Shown here: positions 10,731-21,974 of the stretch, in pieces
How the letters are laid out: every line of letters starts with the position of its first letter
Position numbering within the stretch: position 1 is the first letter of the stretch
From: Athripsodes cinereus
Lineage: Eukaryota; Arthropoda; Insecta; Trichoptera; Leptoceridae
DNA length: 64,000 nucleotides
Direction: 5' to 3'
NCBI GenBank assembly: GCA_947579605.1
Contig: OX388325.1
Location: forward strand, 429,572 to 493,571
Notes under the pieces: model-generated
Database searches by the model: none
Told to the model about the DNA's origin: nothing
Seen by the model: the letters and a program-made list of their open reading frames with translations, nothing else
Translations under genes and position numbers: made by a program

Positions 10731-10884
10731 TGTTGAATATATTCAAAAAACTATTCGAATTGAATATCACATACCTTCTTATTGAGGATCAACAATTTTT
10801 CAGCATTTTGAATCTCCACCTGAAAAAACAAAAATATCAAACATTAATCATTCCTTTCATTGATGTTAAGAGTCCCTGGCAAAG

Positions 10885-11105
10885 AATAAATCTCCCACTC
10901 TTCTCTGTAAGTTTTCGAGTGTCCTGTAAAAGGCAATTGTTCGAAAATCTCACTTATAAAACAAATCTTGTTTATTTTGTTTATATTTTATGGTTTTTTT
11001 CAATAAAAAAAAATAAATAACATCAAAAATTCAGCGACGAGGCATGCCACCCATTCTGGATTTCTTGTTTTTTTTTTATTGGCATAGAAAGGACAATTTG
11101 TATAG
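10885..11105 (+). repeat. Family T repeat, inverted relative to the copy at 10474
   Basis: CTCCCACTCTTCTCTGTAAG, GTGTCCTGTAAAAGGCA and, after unrelated sequence, GAGGCATGCCACCCATTCTG and TATTGGCATAGAAAGGACA follow the family T order on the + strand. Together with 10474-10730 it makes a loose head-to-head pair. Confidence 0.5.
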
Positions 11106-11110
11106 CTATT

Positions 11111-11374
11111 ATACCGTCGTTGCATATTCAAAAAGGGGTATGTGAGTTTATAAATGTTTTGACATTTCTAGAATAGACTGCTTATAATAACATCATAACC
11201 ATTTTATATAGTAATTCTTAGTATCAAATATTAAAATTCAATACTTAAAGAATAATATCACATGCCAATAAAAAGTTCAAACTACAATTTTAATGCCCTA
11301 ATGAACAGTTTTTAAAGAGTATGCCGAAATAAAAAAATTCGTACATAATTAATTTTGAATATGCAACACGATAT
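11111..11374. mobile_element. MITE M1 (copy 1)
   Basis: Ends ATACCGTCGTTGCATATTCA and, reversed, ATATCGTGTTGCATATTCA form inverted termini around 264 bp. A second copy, split by a SINE, lies at 23360-23906. The two share ATCATAACCATTTTATA and AATATCACATGCCAATA internally. There is no coding capacity. The superfamily is not established, and no target duplication is clear. Confidence 0.65.
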
Positions 11375-11430
11375 GCAGTTTGTCCGCTGGCTGCTCCACT
11401 TATGAAATGTGCCATGATGGTATAGAAGTA
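11375..11430 (+). repeat. Family T end fragment
   Basis: GGCTGCTCCACTTATGAAAT and TGCCATGATGG are the tail-proximal end of family T on the + strand. Confidence 0.45.
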
Positions 11431-11435
11431 GCAGC

Positions 11436-11622
11436 ATTTAATCCTCGAATTGCCACGTTTTCAAACACCATTCCTCTCAGCAACTTGTTTTCTTTGTCAT
11501 TCTATCCTCATTCATTCTTTCCACGTGCCCAACCCACAGTATTTTGTTCACATTCATTCTTGTTATTACCACAGCTCTTATTCCACAATCTTCACAAATT
11601 TCGTTTTTACGCGCGTAAAATT
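11436..11622 (-). pseudogene. LINE family E C-terminal fragment (copy 2)
   Basis: The minus strand reads RMNVNKILWVGHVERMNEDR followed by MTKKTSC, collinear with VNKLRWFGHVERMNEDRM at 4968-5022. It is broken by stops immediately after. The fragment abuts the + strand LINE that starts at about 11625, so the hybrid open frame beginning at 11450 mixes two elements. Only residues after about 11627 belong to the second LINE. Confidence 0.65.
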
Positions 11623-11626
11623 TTAT

Positions 11627-12589
11627 AATGGCTCAGTGTCACAGTTTCGCCCTTGTTCTTCCGGAATACCTCAGGGGTCACATCTGGGACCGTTGCTTTT
11701 TATTCTTTATGTCAATGATATTGGTCGCTGTTTCCATCACGCCAGGTTCCTCATGTTTGCTGACGACACAAAAATATTTATGAAAGTTAAAACTGTCCAG
11801 GATTGTTTAGATCTCCAGAGTGATCTTGATCGTCTGATGAGCTATTGCAGTGCTAACCAGCTTTATTTGAATGTCTCAAAGTGTAGTGTCATTTCATTTA
11901 CTAGGGCAAAGCAACCTATCGCATTCTCCTATACCATTGATGCGGAAACTTTGTCGCGACGTGAAGATGTACGTGACTTGGGAGTGATTCTGGACTCCAA
12001 GATGCTTTATAAATCGCACATTGACTCTATAATTGATAGAGCTCAGAGGATGTTAGGCTTTATTTTGCGGATTACTAAGCCATTTAGGTCACCGTTCACA
12101 TATAAAGTGCTTTACTATGCGTTTGTGCGTAATTTGTTGGAATTCTCTGTGGTGGTCTGGAATCCTCAATATATAACATATATTGATAGAATAGAGAGCG
12201 TTCAGAGGAAGTTTGTGAGACATCTCAGTTTTTTAAAGGGCAGATATTTTGAAAGCTATCGTCTGGCTCTTGGATTTCATGAGATGTCCTCGCTTGAGAA
12301 CAGAAGAACCCAGATTGATATGTTTTTCCTTTATAAAATTATTTCTGGTGAGGTTGACTCCGCGTCTTTGTTGGAGGGACTCTGTTTCAATTGTCCATCG
12401 CGTAGTACTCGAACTAGTTATCTCTTTAGGTTGCCCCCGTGTGTCACTAATTACATGCAAGGTACTTTTCTTCAACGCAGTTGTACCTTGTATAATTCGT
12501 TCTTCAGAGGTTTAGACATTTTCCATATGAATAAAAACCAATTCAGGACAGGTGTAGTGCAACTACTGAGAACATCACAGCATCCTTGA
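11627..12589 (+). pseudogene. Reverse transcriptase domain and C-terminus of a CR1/jockey-like LINE
   Basis: About 320 codons are open. In order: NGSVSQFRPCSSGIPQGSHL with the GxPQGSxLGPLLF motif, the catalytic FADDTKIF (YxDD equivalent), NQLYLNVSKCSVISF, DLGVILDSK, and a C-terminal SRSTRTSYLFRLPP...NYMQGTFLQRSCTLYNSFF tail. This is palm and thumb of an APE-type non-LTR reverse transcriptase; endonuclease and fingers are missing. The copy is 5'-truncated at a LINE E fragment. An intact frame over this length implies a fairly recent insertion. No start codon belongs to the element. It cannot be autonomous. The jockey versus CR1 assignment needs a tree. Confidence 0.85.
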
Positions 12590-13405
12590 TGGGTGAAATT
12601 TTGCCTTATGTGCTTTATGCCGACTCTGCCTACTGCCTACTTACTTCTATTAATCAATTTTCTTCTGTTTCGATTCCACTTATTTCTAACTATGTATATT
12701 TTGTTTTGCTGAATTGTCTGCCACACAGCTTCATTGTTTTATTGTATTATTTTTGATAATATTATTGATTTGTTGATTTAGTTATTTATTATTATATCAT
12801 ATTATTTTGAATTTATTATTTTACATGTTAATCTTATAACTTATCGTAAATTTTTATTGTACTTTGATTTTATTATTTGTTTGGCTAGTTTTTCTTTATT
12901 TTAAATATTATTGTTTAGATTCGTTATTTAATTTCTTGATTTTGTTTTAATTCATTGTTGTATTACATTATTTTTAATCTTCTTGATTGATTTGTTGATT
13001 TTATAACTAATTGCTATAATTAATTTTTTAATTAAAATAATGATAACTTTTAAGTCTTCTTAATTGATTTGTTGAATTTATATTTATTATTGTATTTTAC
13101 TTTTTTTAATTATTTGAATTGATTTTTAACTTTATCATCTGTTATTGTATTATATTGTTTTCTTACTTTGTTGTTTGATTTGCTGGTTGTTTTTTATTTT
13201 ATTGTTTTTTGATAATTCTATTAGGTTGTACCTACTGTTGTAAAGTATTTCCTTGTTTTGGTGTCATCGAATTTTATACTGTGGTAATACAGGGGGACTC
13301 TTGTGGTCTATATCGTGTGTAATATTGATTTTTGTAATGTTTACTGTGCTGACTGTTTGTCCCTTGAAAGATGTTAAAAATAAAAAAAAATAAAAAATAA
13401 TTTGC
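12590..13405 (+). repeat. 3' UTR and A-rich tail of the preceding LINE
   Basis: T-rich sequence with repeated TTGATTTGTTGATTT-like words ends at GATGTTAAAAATAAAAAAAA. It is continuous with the coding part, so the copy spans about 11627-13405. The 43.3-43.8 kb copy ends in a comparable (TAAAA)n tail. Confidence 0.7.
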
Positions 13406-13712
13406 TGTATTTCTTAGACTTGCTGTTTAGCGAATATGTTTTTCACGAATAAAAATATTTGTAAATAATAAAATTTTCTTTTACAAATTCAACGCTTGAA
13501 GAAACTTCAGAGCGCTAACTTACTGAAAACTTATCGCAATTTGAGCTTATATATGTATATATTACAAGCATTAGTCCCGGTTTTACTCAAGCGTTATTGA
13601 AATATTAAACAAAAAACACTAAAGCAGCAAAAACAAACAGGAAGCCCAATAACCTGACAACAAAATTAGAGAGACATTAATAACCACAAGGATCTACTAT
13701 TGCCACCGTCCT

Positions 13713-13915
13713 CTGCAGGGTTGCTCTTGACACAATCTAAAATAGATCTTAATCTTGTCTTGATCCAAATCATAGAATGCGCCAAGTGACTATAATAAAA
13801 AAAATACGTGCATGCCAATCTCGCAGTAACGTGGTATTTTGACTAATAGTCACTTCGCGCGTCGTATGATTACGATTAAGATCGTATTTAGATTTTGTCA
13901 AGAGTAACCCTACAG
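13713..13915. mobile_element. MITE M2 (copy 1)
   Basis: Termini CTGCAGGGTTGCTCTTGACA and, reversed, CTGTAGGGTTACTCTTGACA enclose 203 bp. Inside are paired blocks AAGTGACTAT and ATAGTCACTTCGCGCGTCGT. Related copies lie at 15221-15429 and 31231-31405. There is no coding sequence. Ends of the form CAGYAGGG resemble those of the P-like and M3 elements here, but no target duplication is visible. Confidence 0.7.
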
Positions 13916-13998
13916 AATGTTCGTTGTCTCAATCAAAGCAACAAATTCACTGAATGACTTAGAAAATACGTCACAACTCTGAGTCAACAAATTAAAGT

Positions 13999-14155
13999 AG
14001 GCATGTTGAGATGACCGGAATATTAGATACCTATCTTTTTAAAATTAATTGTAGCGCATGGTATTGGATGATAGCTGATCTCTGAAAGATTAACCTTTTT
14101 CTAACTTTATTTATGTAGTTAATGTCTGTTTTGTGCTTCTATATTTATAAAATAA

Positions 14156-14187
<32 letters not shown>
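13999..14187 (+). repeat. LINE-type 3' tail, family a (copy 2) with poly(A)
   Basis: Same sequence as 372-540, ending in about 30 uninterrupted A residues (14158-14187). The long pure A run supports retroposition by target-primed reverse transcription on the + strand. Confidence 0.65.
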
Positions 14188-14188
<1 letters not shown>

Positions 14189-14324
14189 AAGACCATTGCC
14201 TTGTTGTTGGTCTGAGATTTCGTCGCCAAATTCGTTCTTCCGTGGGAAGGATAGAACAACAATATTATTATTGACTCCGCGATCTATTGTAGGAATGCGG
14301 TACATAAAATATGTATACAATCCT

Positions 14325-14600
14325 TACAATCCAACAGATTGGTCTGCAACGAGTTTGGATTTTCTTTTCCATTCCTCCCTATTTCAGCCAGTCTCTTCAA
14401 CTCTACGTATGAGCCACAGTTCATTTCCCTGGTTGGCCTCTGCCATTTGTGCCTTCGGTCCTACCTTCCGCGATGGAGATGAGCAGTCCTGGGTGCCTGT
14501 GATGTTGTGGCCAATCCAATTAGCTCCTTGTTGGCTGATTCTCTTAAGGAATTGCCTTTTTTCGCCTACCCTGGTTAACACTTCTTCTTTTTCGACGTGT
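14325..14600 (-). pseudogene. RTE-like LINE C-terminal fragment
   Basis: On the minus strand: VLTRVGEKRQFLKRISQQGA, NWIGHNITGTQD, and after a stop NREEWKRKSKLVADQSVGL. The EKR.FLK.I.QRRANWIGH...NREEW..LVADQS pattern is a recurrent C-terminus of insect endonuclease-RT proteins. A stop between ETG and NREEW disables it. It is a different lineage from the LINE E and VIANVGGT fragments. Confidence 0.65.
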
Positions 14601-15220
14601 TCCTCCTTACATAAAATATACGAACAGATTGAAATATTATGTAATACTAGGATTTATATGGCAAAACATTTCTGAACAAGCAGATAATTTGAAATGTTCC
14701 GAATTTATGTAATGTTCTACATATATGTACATAGTGTAGGTAACTGAGTGTGACTGTTTATATTATGTTATGTTACGTTACGTTACGTTACGTAAACTGT
14801 AACAAACTTTCAACAAGAAACCTTTGAGGTAGGGAAATCACGAAATACTAATGAAACTTCAAACATTACATGTGTTCTGTGAAATGTTATACTCATCTAA
14901 TAATTGTGACCGTTTGTATGTCTGTATGTACTTCAAACTATAATATATTAATAAAACAAGATACATATGTAGTTATTCCACTATTTTTTTATTATTTGTT
15001 TATTATTGAGGTGCACAACAGATGTCTGATACATATTATCAGTTGAATCAGCAAAAATCACACAAATAATCAAACATCCAAACCATGCACACGATATCTA
15101 TAGAAACATTCATTCGATCTCATACAGACATCTCACAAACAAGACGTGCGTGTATGAGAAATTGTTTAAATGTAGATGAAGCGTAAGAAGTATATAAGGA
15201 AAAATAATCCATATGGCGTT

Positions 15221-15429
15221 CAGTAGGGTTACTCTTGACAAAATCTAAACACGATCTTAATCTTAATCATACGACGCGCGAAGTGACTATTTTGGCCAAA
15301 ATACGCGCATTCCGATCACGCGGTAGCGGTAGCGCGATGTTTTTGACCATAGTCCCTTCGTGCGTCGTATGATCAAGATCAAGACTAGATTAAGATCGTA
15401 TTTAGATTGTGTCAAGAGTAGCCCTGCTG
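15221..15429. mobile_element. MITE M2 (copy 2)
   Basis: Ends CAGTAGGGTTACTCTTGACA and, reversed, CAGCAGGGCTACTCTTGACA enclose 209 bp. Internal CATACGACGCGCGAAGTGAC and its near-reverse CGTGCGTCGTATGAT are kept. It is closely related to 13713-13915. Confidence 0.7.
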
Positions 15430-15519
15430 TTCTCTTTGCCTAGCCTCCATGGGTACGACGTGAGGGTATAGATTTATAGAGAGAATGTGGATTGAAGGCT
15501 TTCATGGCGATCTTCACTA

Positions 15520-15740
15520 TCTGGTTGTTGTTTTTCAGGTTTTCCATGTCTAGTTTTATAGAGAGAATATTGAAAGAGAAACACAGATATTTCAGGCACA
15601 ATCCTGGTATTTGAAACCCGCATTTGTGCTTAATTCTTTGATATCCTGTATATCTGGATAGGGGAATTTGTTTGAATTCTCGGTATAAGATTGTTAAGTT
15701 TTTGTTCTGATCATATGGAAAATTATCTGGTTGTATAATG
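15520..15740 (+). repeat. LINE family K 3' part (copy 2)
   Basis: GATATCCTGTATATCTGGAT, GATTGTTAAGTTTTTGT, ATCTGGTTGTATAATGCTGA and GAAGTGTG match 53500-53665 on the same strand. This is the downstream part of the K element; no coding frame is kept on this strand. Confidence 0.6.
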
Positions 15741-15775
15741 CTGAGAAGTGTGCGAAATAAATGAAACATATAATC

Positions 15776-15935
15776 TATTCTACTATTCGATTTATTTAAG
15801 AGAGAGACGTCTTTCGTCTCGTTAGGACATTGTCAATCCTAATCCCATTGTCAATCGACAATGTCCTAACAAGGCTAAAGACTTCATCTCGTAAACAAAT
15901 CGAATAGTAGAATAAAACATTTGTTTTATTTATTT
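15776..15935. repeat. Foldback repeat around ACATTGTC
   Basis: Left arm CTATTCTACTATTCGATTTA ... CGTTAGGACATTGTCAAT is mirrored by ATTGTC ... GACAATGTCCTAACAAGGCT and AATCGAATAGTAGAATA, imperfect in the middle. Half of a related unit lies at 32935-33030 (GTTAGGACATTGTCAATAT). No coding capacity. Confidence 0.65.
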
Positions 15936-15944
15936 CGCCAAGAA

Positions 15945-16022
15945 ATTCTACTACCTAAACACCGACACAGTGAATAAACTGAGAAATGTGGATGCCATTT
16001 CTACCGCCGCATAACTATCGAG
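15945..16022 (+). pseudogene. Short conserved coding-like segment
   Basis: The frame EFYYLNTDTVNKLRNVDAIS recurs at 33797-33860 as EFYLLNTDTVKKLKHVQVDI. Conservation of the translated string between two repeat copies suggests it was once coding in a retroelement. The family is not recognised. Confidence 0.35.
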
Positions 16023-16059
16023 ACATTCAGTATGTAATATAATATAATTACCTAATTTA

Positions 16060-16215
16060 AAAATCAGGATGGGGCCATGCGGAGTTCATGCAGAACTGCG
16101 ATGTTTCCCATGAGGATGCACTCGACAGAATCAAGTGGCGAAACAAAACAAGAAAGGCAGAACTCACCACCATGTGGGACTAATAAGTGCCCAAGGAGAA
16201 GAAGAAGAAGAAGAT
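16060..16215 (+). pseudogene. RTE-like LINE C-terminus with (GAA)n tail
   Basis: The frame reads HEDALDRIKWRNKTRKAELT, then TMWD and two stops, followed by GGAGAAGAAGAAGAAGAAGA. The EDA.DR.KWR..TRKA..TTMWD ending is typical of insect RTE-like endonuclease-RT proteins, and the trinucleotide tail follows within 20 bases. Confidence 0.65.
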
Positions 16216-16547
16216 GGGTGACAGACAACCCATCACTGCTGATTCTGCTGAAACGAAGATGTTAAATATCTTCAACGTGGTGTTCAAATAAACTTACCTT
16301 TTACAGCAACCCTTCAGTCCGTCAAGTAACTGACGATACTGCATAAAGAGGAAGGCAATTTCCTATTCCTTCCCTTCCCTTTTTGCACCAACATTTTTGG
16401 TGTGTGGCCACTAAATCTAGAGTGCTCGCTCGGGGCAGCATTTCTCGCTTTAATGCGACATTAAATCCTGTTTGTGCATGTGTGTGTCGTCATGGAGAAA
16501 CATATCTCCAGGTACGGCACGAGGTATGTGACGGGCGCTGCCCTTTT

Positions 16548-16757
16548 ACAAAAAAAAAACTCTTCCGTCCGCAAGGGTTTCGTCGGCCCGAGCGTCCCTC
16601 TTTTAAAATACACAATTCCTATGACAACGACATCAAAGCGCAGAGAATTTCGTGGGACGAGATGATGCGATTAGCACAGAGACGCTCTGAATGGGGGAGG
16701 CTGGTGCTCTGCCCTGTTCTCCCGAGAGGAGCGTTGAGGGCGATGATGATGATGATC
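16548..16757 (+). pseudogene. RTE-like LINE C-terminus with (GAT)n tail (copy 1)
   Basis: Reads LFRPQGFRRPERPSFKIH, NSYDNDIKAQRISWDEMM and RLAQRRSEWGRLV, ending near GCGTTGAGGGC and ATGATGATGATG. A second copy at 28980-29192 keeps the frame better and shows the stop (EER then TGA) directly before (GATGAT)n. An A-run after 16548 and a frameshift near 16700 damage this copy. Confidence 0.7.
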
Positions 16758-17769
16758 TACAGCAGGTTACTGAAAAACTCGGAAGACCTATTCCCTGCTG
16801 GGAACTCCACGGAAATGTACATTTAATATTATGAACCATAATTTTATAGTAGATATTAAAAAATATTTCTTTGTAATAATAACCGGGTGGTCTTTTATGA
16901 CTGGGAGGTCTTCAGGATATTCGCGCCCCTTTTTCATTAAGCGACTGTTTCGCTCTTGCCTCTTCTTCTTCTAAGTGTTTACTAAATGATAGTACAAGCG
17001 GAAGATGGTTATGTAGGTACTAGGTACATAGTAAATTATTGTGTAAATTGAATCACAAGGCTGTTAAGTCAAGATGAAATGAAATAACTTAATAAACCAT
17101 AACCAAATTATTTTTCTCGCAACGTGTCAGTGAGTGGAAAAAGGGCCATGAAAAAAAACTTTTTTGTTTATAAAATTTTTCGAATTACCTAGACGTATTT
17201 TTTTTTTTTTTTAATTCAATCGTGACTTACACCCAAATTGTTTTCAAAGTATTGGGTATTGGCGATATTCTAATCTGTTTTTTTTTCTATAAGTTTTCAA
17301 AATACTCTTTTTTTTCCTCTGTTGGATTCTGCGAGTTTGTTGACAGCAGCAGACAGCGCAATAGTCACCTCAGAATTACGTCAATGGGGAAAGAAATCAC
17401 GTCAGAGTTGCCGTGCCGTTTAAGGCCTTGTGGACAATGAGACACACTTTTAACTCCTCTCTCTTAAGGATCTTTAGGAGAGCCAATGAAGATCCTTTAG
17501 AAATGATTTGATGTAGTAGCACTTGTTCTCTTTGTAGAAAGTCCTGGCGGTAGCACTAAAGGCCATCTGAAGACGATTGAGAAGGGTCTGTGTTTTATAC
17601 CACACATCCTTCTTCAACCGTATTCATATCTTATTTGCATATTCCGTATTAGCACCAAGATAGTCAGGTGCACCAACCTTTTAACAATGGTAGAGAGAGA
17701 TGTATTATTTCATCTCTTGAATTGTGAATATTTATTGAATTGAATATAATATTTTTACAAACCGATTTT

Positions 17770-18090
17770 CCGTTCATGGTGCTCCCCACTCTTCACGCTT
17801 TCAGACGAGTGATCAATGACCACACTCAAAATATGACATCTGTTTCCTAGTCCCTTTTCCTGACCCTTTTCCTACCTTTTCTTCTTCTTTGTACCTCCTC
17901 TTTTCTTTTTTTGAGATTTTTTTGTTGTAAAAGTTACTTGAAATTGGGTTAGTTGGAAAAAATCGTACCTCTGTGATAAACTCAACCTGTGTATATTGAT
18001 TATATCATTGTATTTATTTTAAATGTATTTTTCTATAAATTTGCTTGTAATCAATGAACAACAAAGAAAAAATAAATAAAAAATAAATAA
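17770..18090 (+). repeat. LINE 3' region, GCGATAAACTCGCC family
   Basis: GTGCTCCCCACTCTTCACGC matches the coding part upstream of the minus-strand LINE at 34375-35010. GGGTTAGTTGGAAAAAATCG and a GTGATAAACTCAACC block then lead into (AATA)n. The intervening UTR words (CCTTTTCCTACCTTTTCTTC type) also correspond. Most of the coding segment is deleted. Confidence 0.55.
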
Positions 18091-18594
18091 ATATTTGAGT
18101 AGCAAAAGTATGATTTTATCATCTCGCATCACAACAAGAATATTTATCTCGTAAAAAAAGTAGCATGGTATGAAAGATTTAATTAAAAAATATGTAGATT
18201 ATTCCCTTGTTCTGCTCACTGCCTACACTGTACTGTACACAGGCATTTGCATAACTCAATCAAACTAAATATTTCATAATATAAATTATATTCAACATCG
18301 CCTTTTATTATAATGAAATAAAATGATTTAATAACACCCGTTTGATTGCTTAGACTACCAATTTTAATCAAAAACAGCTCGAGAGAACAAGAAACGTTTA
18401 CAAAATGGCGGCTTAGATAACAAAATGGCTGAATATTTGATAACAGTGCGATTATTTCACTTTCTGTTGTGTGTTTAAAGCACAATATTATAAATATAGC
18501 AAAATTACAAAAATTATGATTTCTCGAATATAAGACATTTCTACTTGTTGAGTTATGGAACTGTACAGTCGATATTTATGTTCATTGCAGAAAG

Positions 18595-18705
18595 ACCCAC
18601 CTCACACCCGTATATCTTAGGAGTCTTCAACTCCTACTGAAGGGGAGGTCGTGGGAATCTTTTATACTACTTCTCTCTTCAATGTCCCTTTTGGGCGGTA
18701 ATAAT
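18595..18705. repeat. Family Q repeat (copy 1)
   Basis: GTATATCTTAGGAGT, ACTCCTACTGAAGG, CGTGGGAATCTTTTAT and CTCTCTTCAATGTCCC recur at 63826-64000, and related words occur at 61711-61870. This copy lacks the internal GGGCAGGCCTGAAGGGC block. The class is unknown. Confidence 0.5.
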
Positions 18706-18811
18706 TTTTATTGAGTAAAATATCCAGGTACAAGTAAAAAATATATAAATAGAAAAATAAACAAAGTGAGACAAAACAATAAACATATATAAACAAAAAA
18801 AAACATAACAA

Positions 18812-18926
18812 TATTTTTTTTTTTTTAAAGATATATCTGGGTTTTGTTATAAACCCAAATATAACCTTATACACCTTTCACAGTAAGCTAAAAGCTTGTG
18901 TCGTGAAAGGGGAGTTTTTCCGGCAT
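18812..18926 (-). repeat. tRNA-derived SINE family 1, 3' part (copy 1)
   Basis: The T-run at 18812-18825 is the poly(A) tail of a minus-strand copy. GATATATCTGGGTTTTGTTA, ACACCTTTCACAGTAAGCT and GCTTGTGTCGTGAAAGGGGA follow as in the complete copies at 23190 and 23543. The tRNA-like head is missing (5' truncated). Confidence 0.65.
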
Positions 18927-18939
18927 AAAGTATATATAC

Positions 18940-19235
18940 AAATTTGTGAGTACAGAAGGCCGGCCTGAGGTATCCAGAGACGTGTAGTTAAGCGTTCAGA
19001 GGGCGAGAGCCCGAGAGTCGCCAGTGCCATCAATCAGCATGGTGTGGAAACATTAAATCCTCCCGAAAGGGACACAAAGAAAAGATTAGTTCGCTATTCG
19101 CACCACCGCCACAATGGACCAAACCAACCCTAAGACACATCCACGTCAGGCGGGGATGAACCCAGTTGACGCAGAAGCAGATAATATTATTTATGTTCAG
19201 CAGACATTCAGTCTTTGTCAAAACAAAAATAAGAT
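18940..19235 (-). repeat. LINE 3' region (related to 62270-62500)
   Basis: GAGGTATCCAGAGACGTG and GAGAGTCGCCAGTGCC parallel GAGGTGTCCAGAGACTTTTC and GAGGGTCGCCGTTACC at 62275-62337, where LINE coding sequence lies on the minus strand. Taken as the 3' UTR of the same or a sister element. Confidence 0.4.
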
Positions 19236-20436
19236 AAAAGGTGTGTCATGTGTAAATCCTTAAGAATAAATAAGTTAGTCTTCAGTAGGCCTAGACAATT
19301 TGTATTTGGCGATCGACTACAAGCGAACTTTTCGACAATGTGTCAATTTGGTAGACAAAACCACATAATTCGAAACGATATTTCGTTAACGCTTCCATGA
19401 CGTCACAAATTCGCCGACGCCGTATATTTCCCCTTACGAATTCGTCGTTTGGTAGACTTTTCTGTTTAATTTTGACAGCTTGGCGAATTCTTCGCTAAAT
19501 CTTGACGCAAAATTCGTCAGCGGCGCCATTTTTCTGACGACGAGAAATAGTTGTAGAAATCAAGTAGAAAGTATTTCGTTTATTAAAAATTCGGGGCGTA
19601 GAAAGGTGATTTCATAAATTATTTTCGATTAGAAATGTATATTAATATATTTATTTTGTTTTAGAATATAATAATGGTGATACATAATCAATTTATTGAC
19701 ATTTTATTTAAAAGAAAACATTGCGGTAAATCCTACAAAATTGTGAGAAATAAATTTGTGTTTGCTATAGAAATATATGGTTTTGAAGCAATTTAATATT
19801 TAAAAACATTATAATCAAATTGAAATATAATCAATAGTATGAATTTTCACAGACATATAATTTAATTGTTTATCAATAAGTTGTTTGTGTTGAACATAAT
19901 ATAATGTTGGTGTATATTTCTATAAACAGTTAAGTGCATTTAATGTCTAAAGTTTTAATGAAAACTACATTCAACATCTTTAGCATCTTATGTGATGAGC
20001 TCCAAACTTAATCAATGTTGAAAGGAACAAAAATGTACACGGTGAAAATCAAGGTAAGTGTTATTCAAATTGGATGTGCATAATTTTGTTGAATAATATC
20101 TAATTTTAAAATAATTCTCAATTTTGTTCTCACTTTTAGGTGTTAACTACCCTTTGCTTTTTAGCGCTGGTTTGTATCACAAAAAGTTGTTGTAAATCAT
20201 CTAATTATCCAACGGATGACCAGTCACTTTATATCTGAGGTGGAAGATGCAATGATTTCCCCGATGTATGCCAATAACTGGATAAAGTTCCCAGACACAC
20301 TGCAAAATAGCACATTACTACATTATTATTTTGTAAAAGAAACAGGTATGACGTTACCGCTCTAATTTTTGCATTCAATATTTATTTTCATTCTCCAATA
20401 GCTTATGATTTAATTAAAGATTTTTTGTATTACCAA

Positions 20437-21970
20437 TAAAATGTCATCTACGAGATCTCTGCATCTATGAATGTATCTCCATCATCGGAGAACAATAAAA
20501 AATTCAAAGCAGAATTGTCATGCCGAGAGAAACATGTTAATTTACTAATTGAATCATAACGACTAACAGGATATGCAGAAAATAATGTAGGATACATTGC
20601 CAAAACTATGCAAGTATTCATGATTTTATCTAACTTTGGAGGGTACAAAGAAGTCGTTAGACTTATCCCTGTAAATGCAATTACTGCCAAAGATTTCAAA
20701 GCATACACGCTGGACGTCGTCAAATTGATTCAGGATTGTGGTTTTACTGTAACATGTATTATTACAGACAATAATAGAACCAATGAGGGTCTATTTAAAG
20801 AATTATCCTCCAGTACTTTCTTTGCTCATCCTTCAGATGAAAACAAGCAAATATTTGTGTTGTATGATTTTGTTCATATTTTTAAAAATATTTGTAATAA
20901 CTTGCTCAATTTGAGATCTTTAGATTAAGCTTTCAAGTACCCAAGTATTGATGGGAAAAATATCATGACAGCTAGTTTTAAGGCTTTTAGGGATTTTTAT
21001 GTTTTCCAGTCTGGAAACCTTGTCAGAGAGGCGTATAAATTAAATCATAAGACCTTACATCCAAATAACATTAAAAGGCGGAATGTATTACCTACTTGTA
21101 GAAAATATTTTCCAGTCATCCACAATTGCCGCATTATTTTCACATCATGATCACAAAGAGACTGCATTATTCTTACAAATAATTAGACTGTGGTGGGAAA
21201 TTATTAATGTCAAGAGTTTGTTTAAAGGCCAAAGCAAAAGGAATGACTTTTGCATGACAATTTATTCCAGTGATGATTGTCAAATTGTACGTTTGAAAAA
21301 AAAATTGGCATGGCTATATCGCCGAAATGAACTTCCAGAAGGCACTGTTTTATCTAAAGACACTTTTACAGCTTTAACTCACAGTATATAATCATTTATT
21401 CAATTAGTTAAGTATACTTTTGAACTTGATTCTAATATTACTTACATACTTAATATTATCAGGTAAGTTTCAGACTGACCAATTAGAATCCAGATTTGGA
21501 CAGTATAGGAGACTTTCTGGATGTACATATAATGTTTCCTACAACCAGATTATAGAGACAGAAAAGAAATATTTTATAAGACAATTTTTTAAAAATAGCA
21601 TTAATTTCCCGTTGCTGGATGATGTAACTGATTTGATGTTTTCTGACGATGTTAAGAAATTTGCATGCATATTTAATAGTAATTATCTCGAAATACTTGA
21701 CATTGACGAGTCATCGAGAATTTATGTATGTTAGTGGTTATTACTACAGCACACAATATTAAAAAAAGATTTTTTAAAAGTAATTGTTTATCGTGTTCAG
21801 CTTTGATCATTCAAAGCAAAGGATCCAAAATATCAAATGTTTACTTTGATATGCTTCAAAATGGTGGTCTCAGTGAATCGACAGGTTCAGTATGCATTCT
21901 CTTCACACATATTTGTTCCATATTTGAATACATATATGGTAAATTAAGATACTTTGTTTTCAATATTTAA
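20437..21970 (+). pseudogene. P-element-type transposase remnant
   Basis: In order: REKHVNLLI (near the first catalytic acid region), IAKTMQVFMILSNFGGYKEV, VVRLIPVNAITAKDFKAY, CIITDNNRTNEGLFKEL, FVLYDFVHIFKNICNN, SFKAFRDFYVFQSG, LVREAYKLNHKTLHPNNIKR, SSTIAALFSH, and TDQLESRFGQYRRLSG. These are blocks of the RNase H-like and GTP-binding-insertion parts of P transposases, as found in THAP9-related insect elements. The N-terminal THAP zinc finger is not recognisable. Frameshifts or stops occur at about 20558, 20928, 21083-21150, 21391 and 21465, so no functional enzyme can be made. AG/GT-like junctions near 20053 and 20139 hint at an original upstream exon. Confidence 0.85.
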
Positions 21971-21974
21971 ATCA

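Noticed and set aside
10442..11020. 192-codon frame beginning with a tyrosine run
   Set aside because: The start is a translated (TAC)n microsatellite and the remainder is family T and other repeats.
11450..11626. N-terminal extension of the RT frame
   Set aside because: This part is antisense LINE E sequence that happens to be open; only the later part is RT.
14770..14793. (GTTAC)n as a telomere-like repeat
   Set aside because: Only about four units and not the insect TTAGG motif; a short microsatellite.
16383..16826. 147-codon open frame as a gene
   Set aside because: Only its middle is a broken RTE C-terminus; the rest is low-complexity and out of frame with the LINE.
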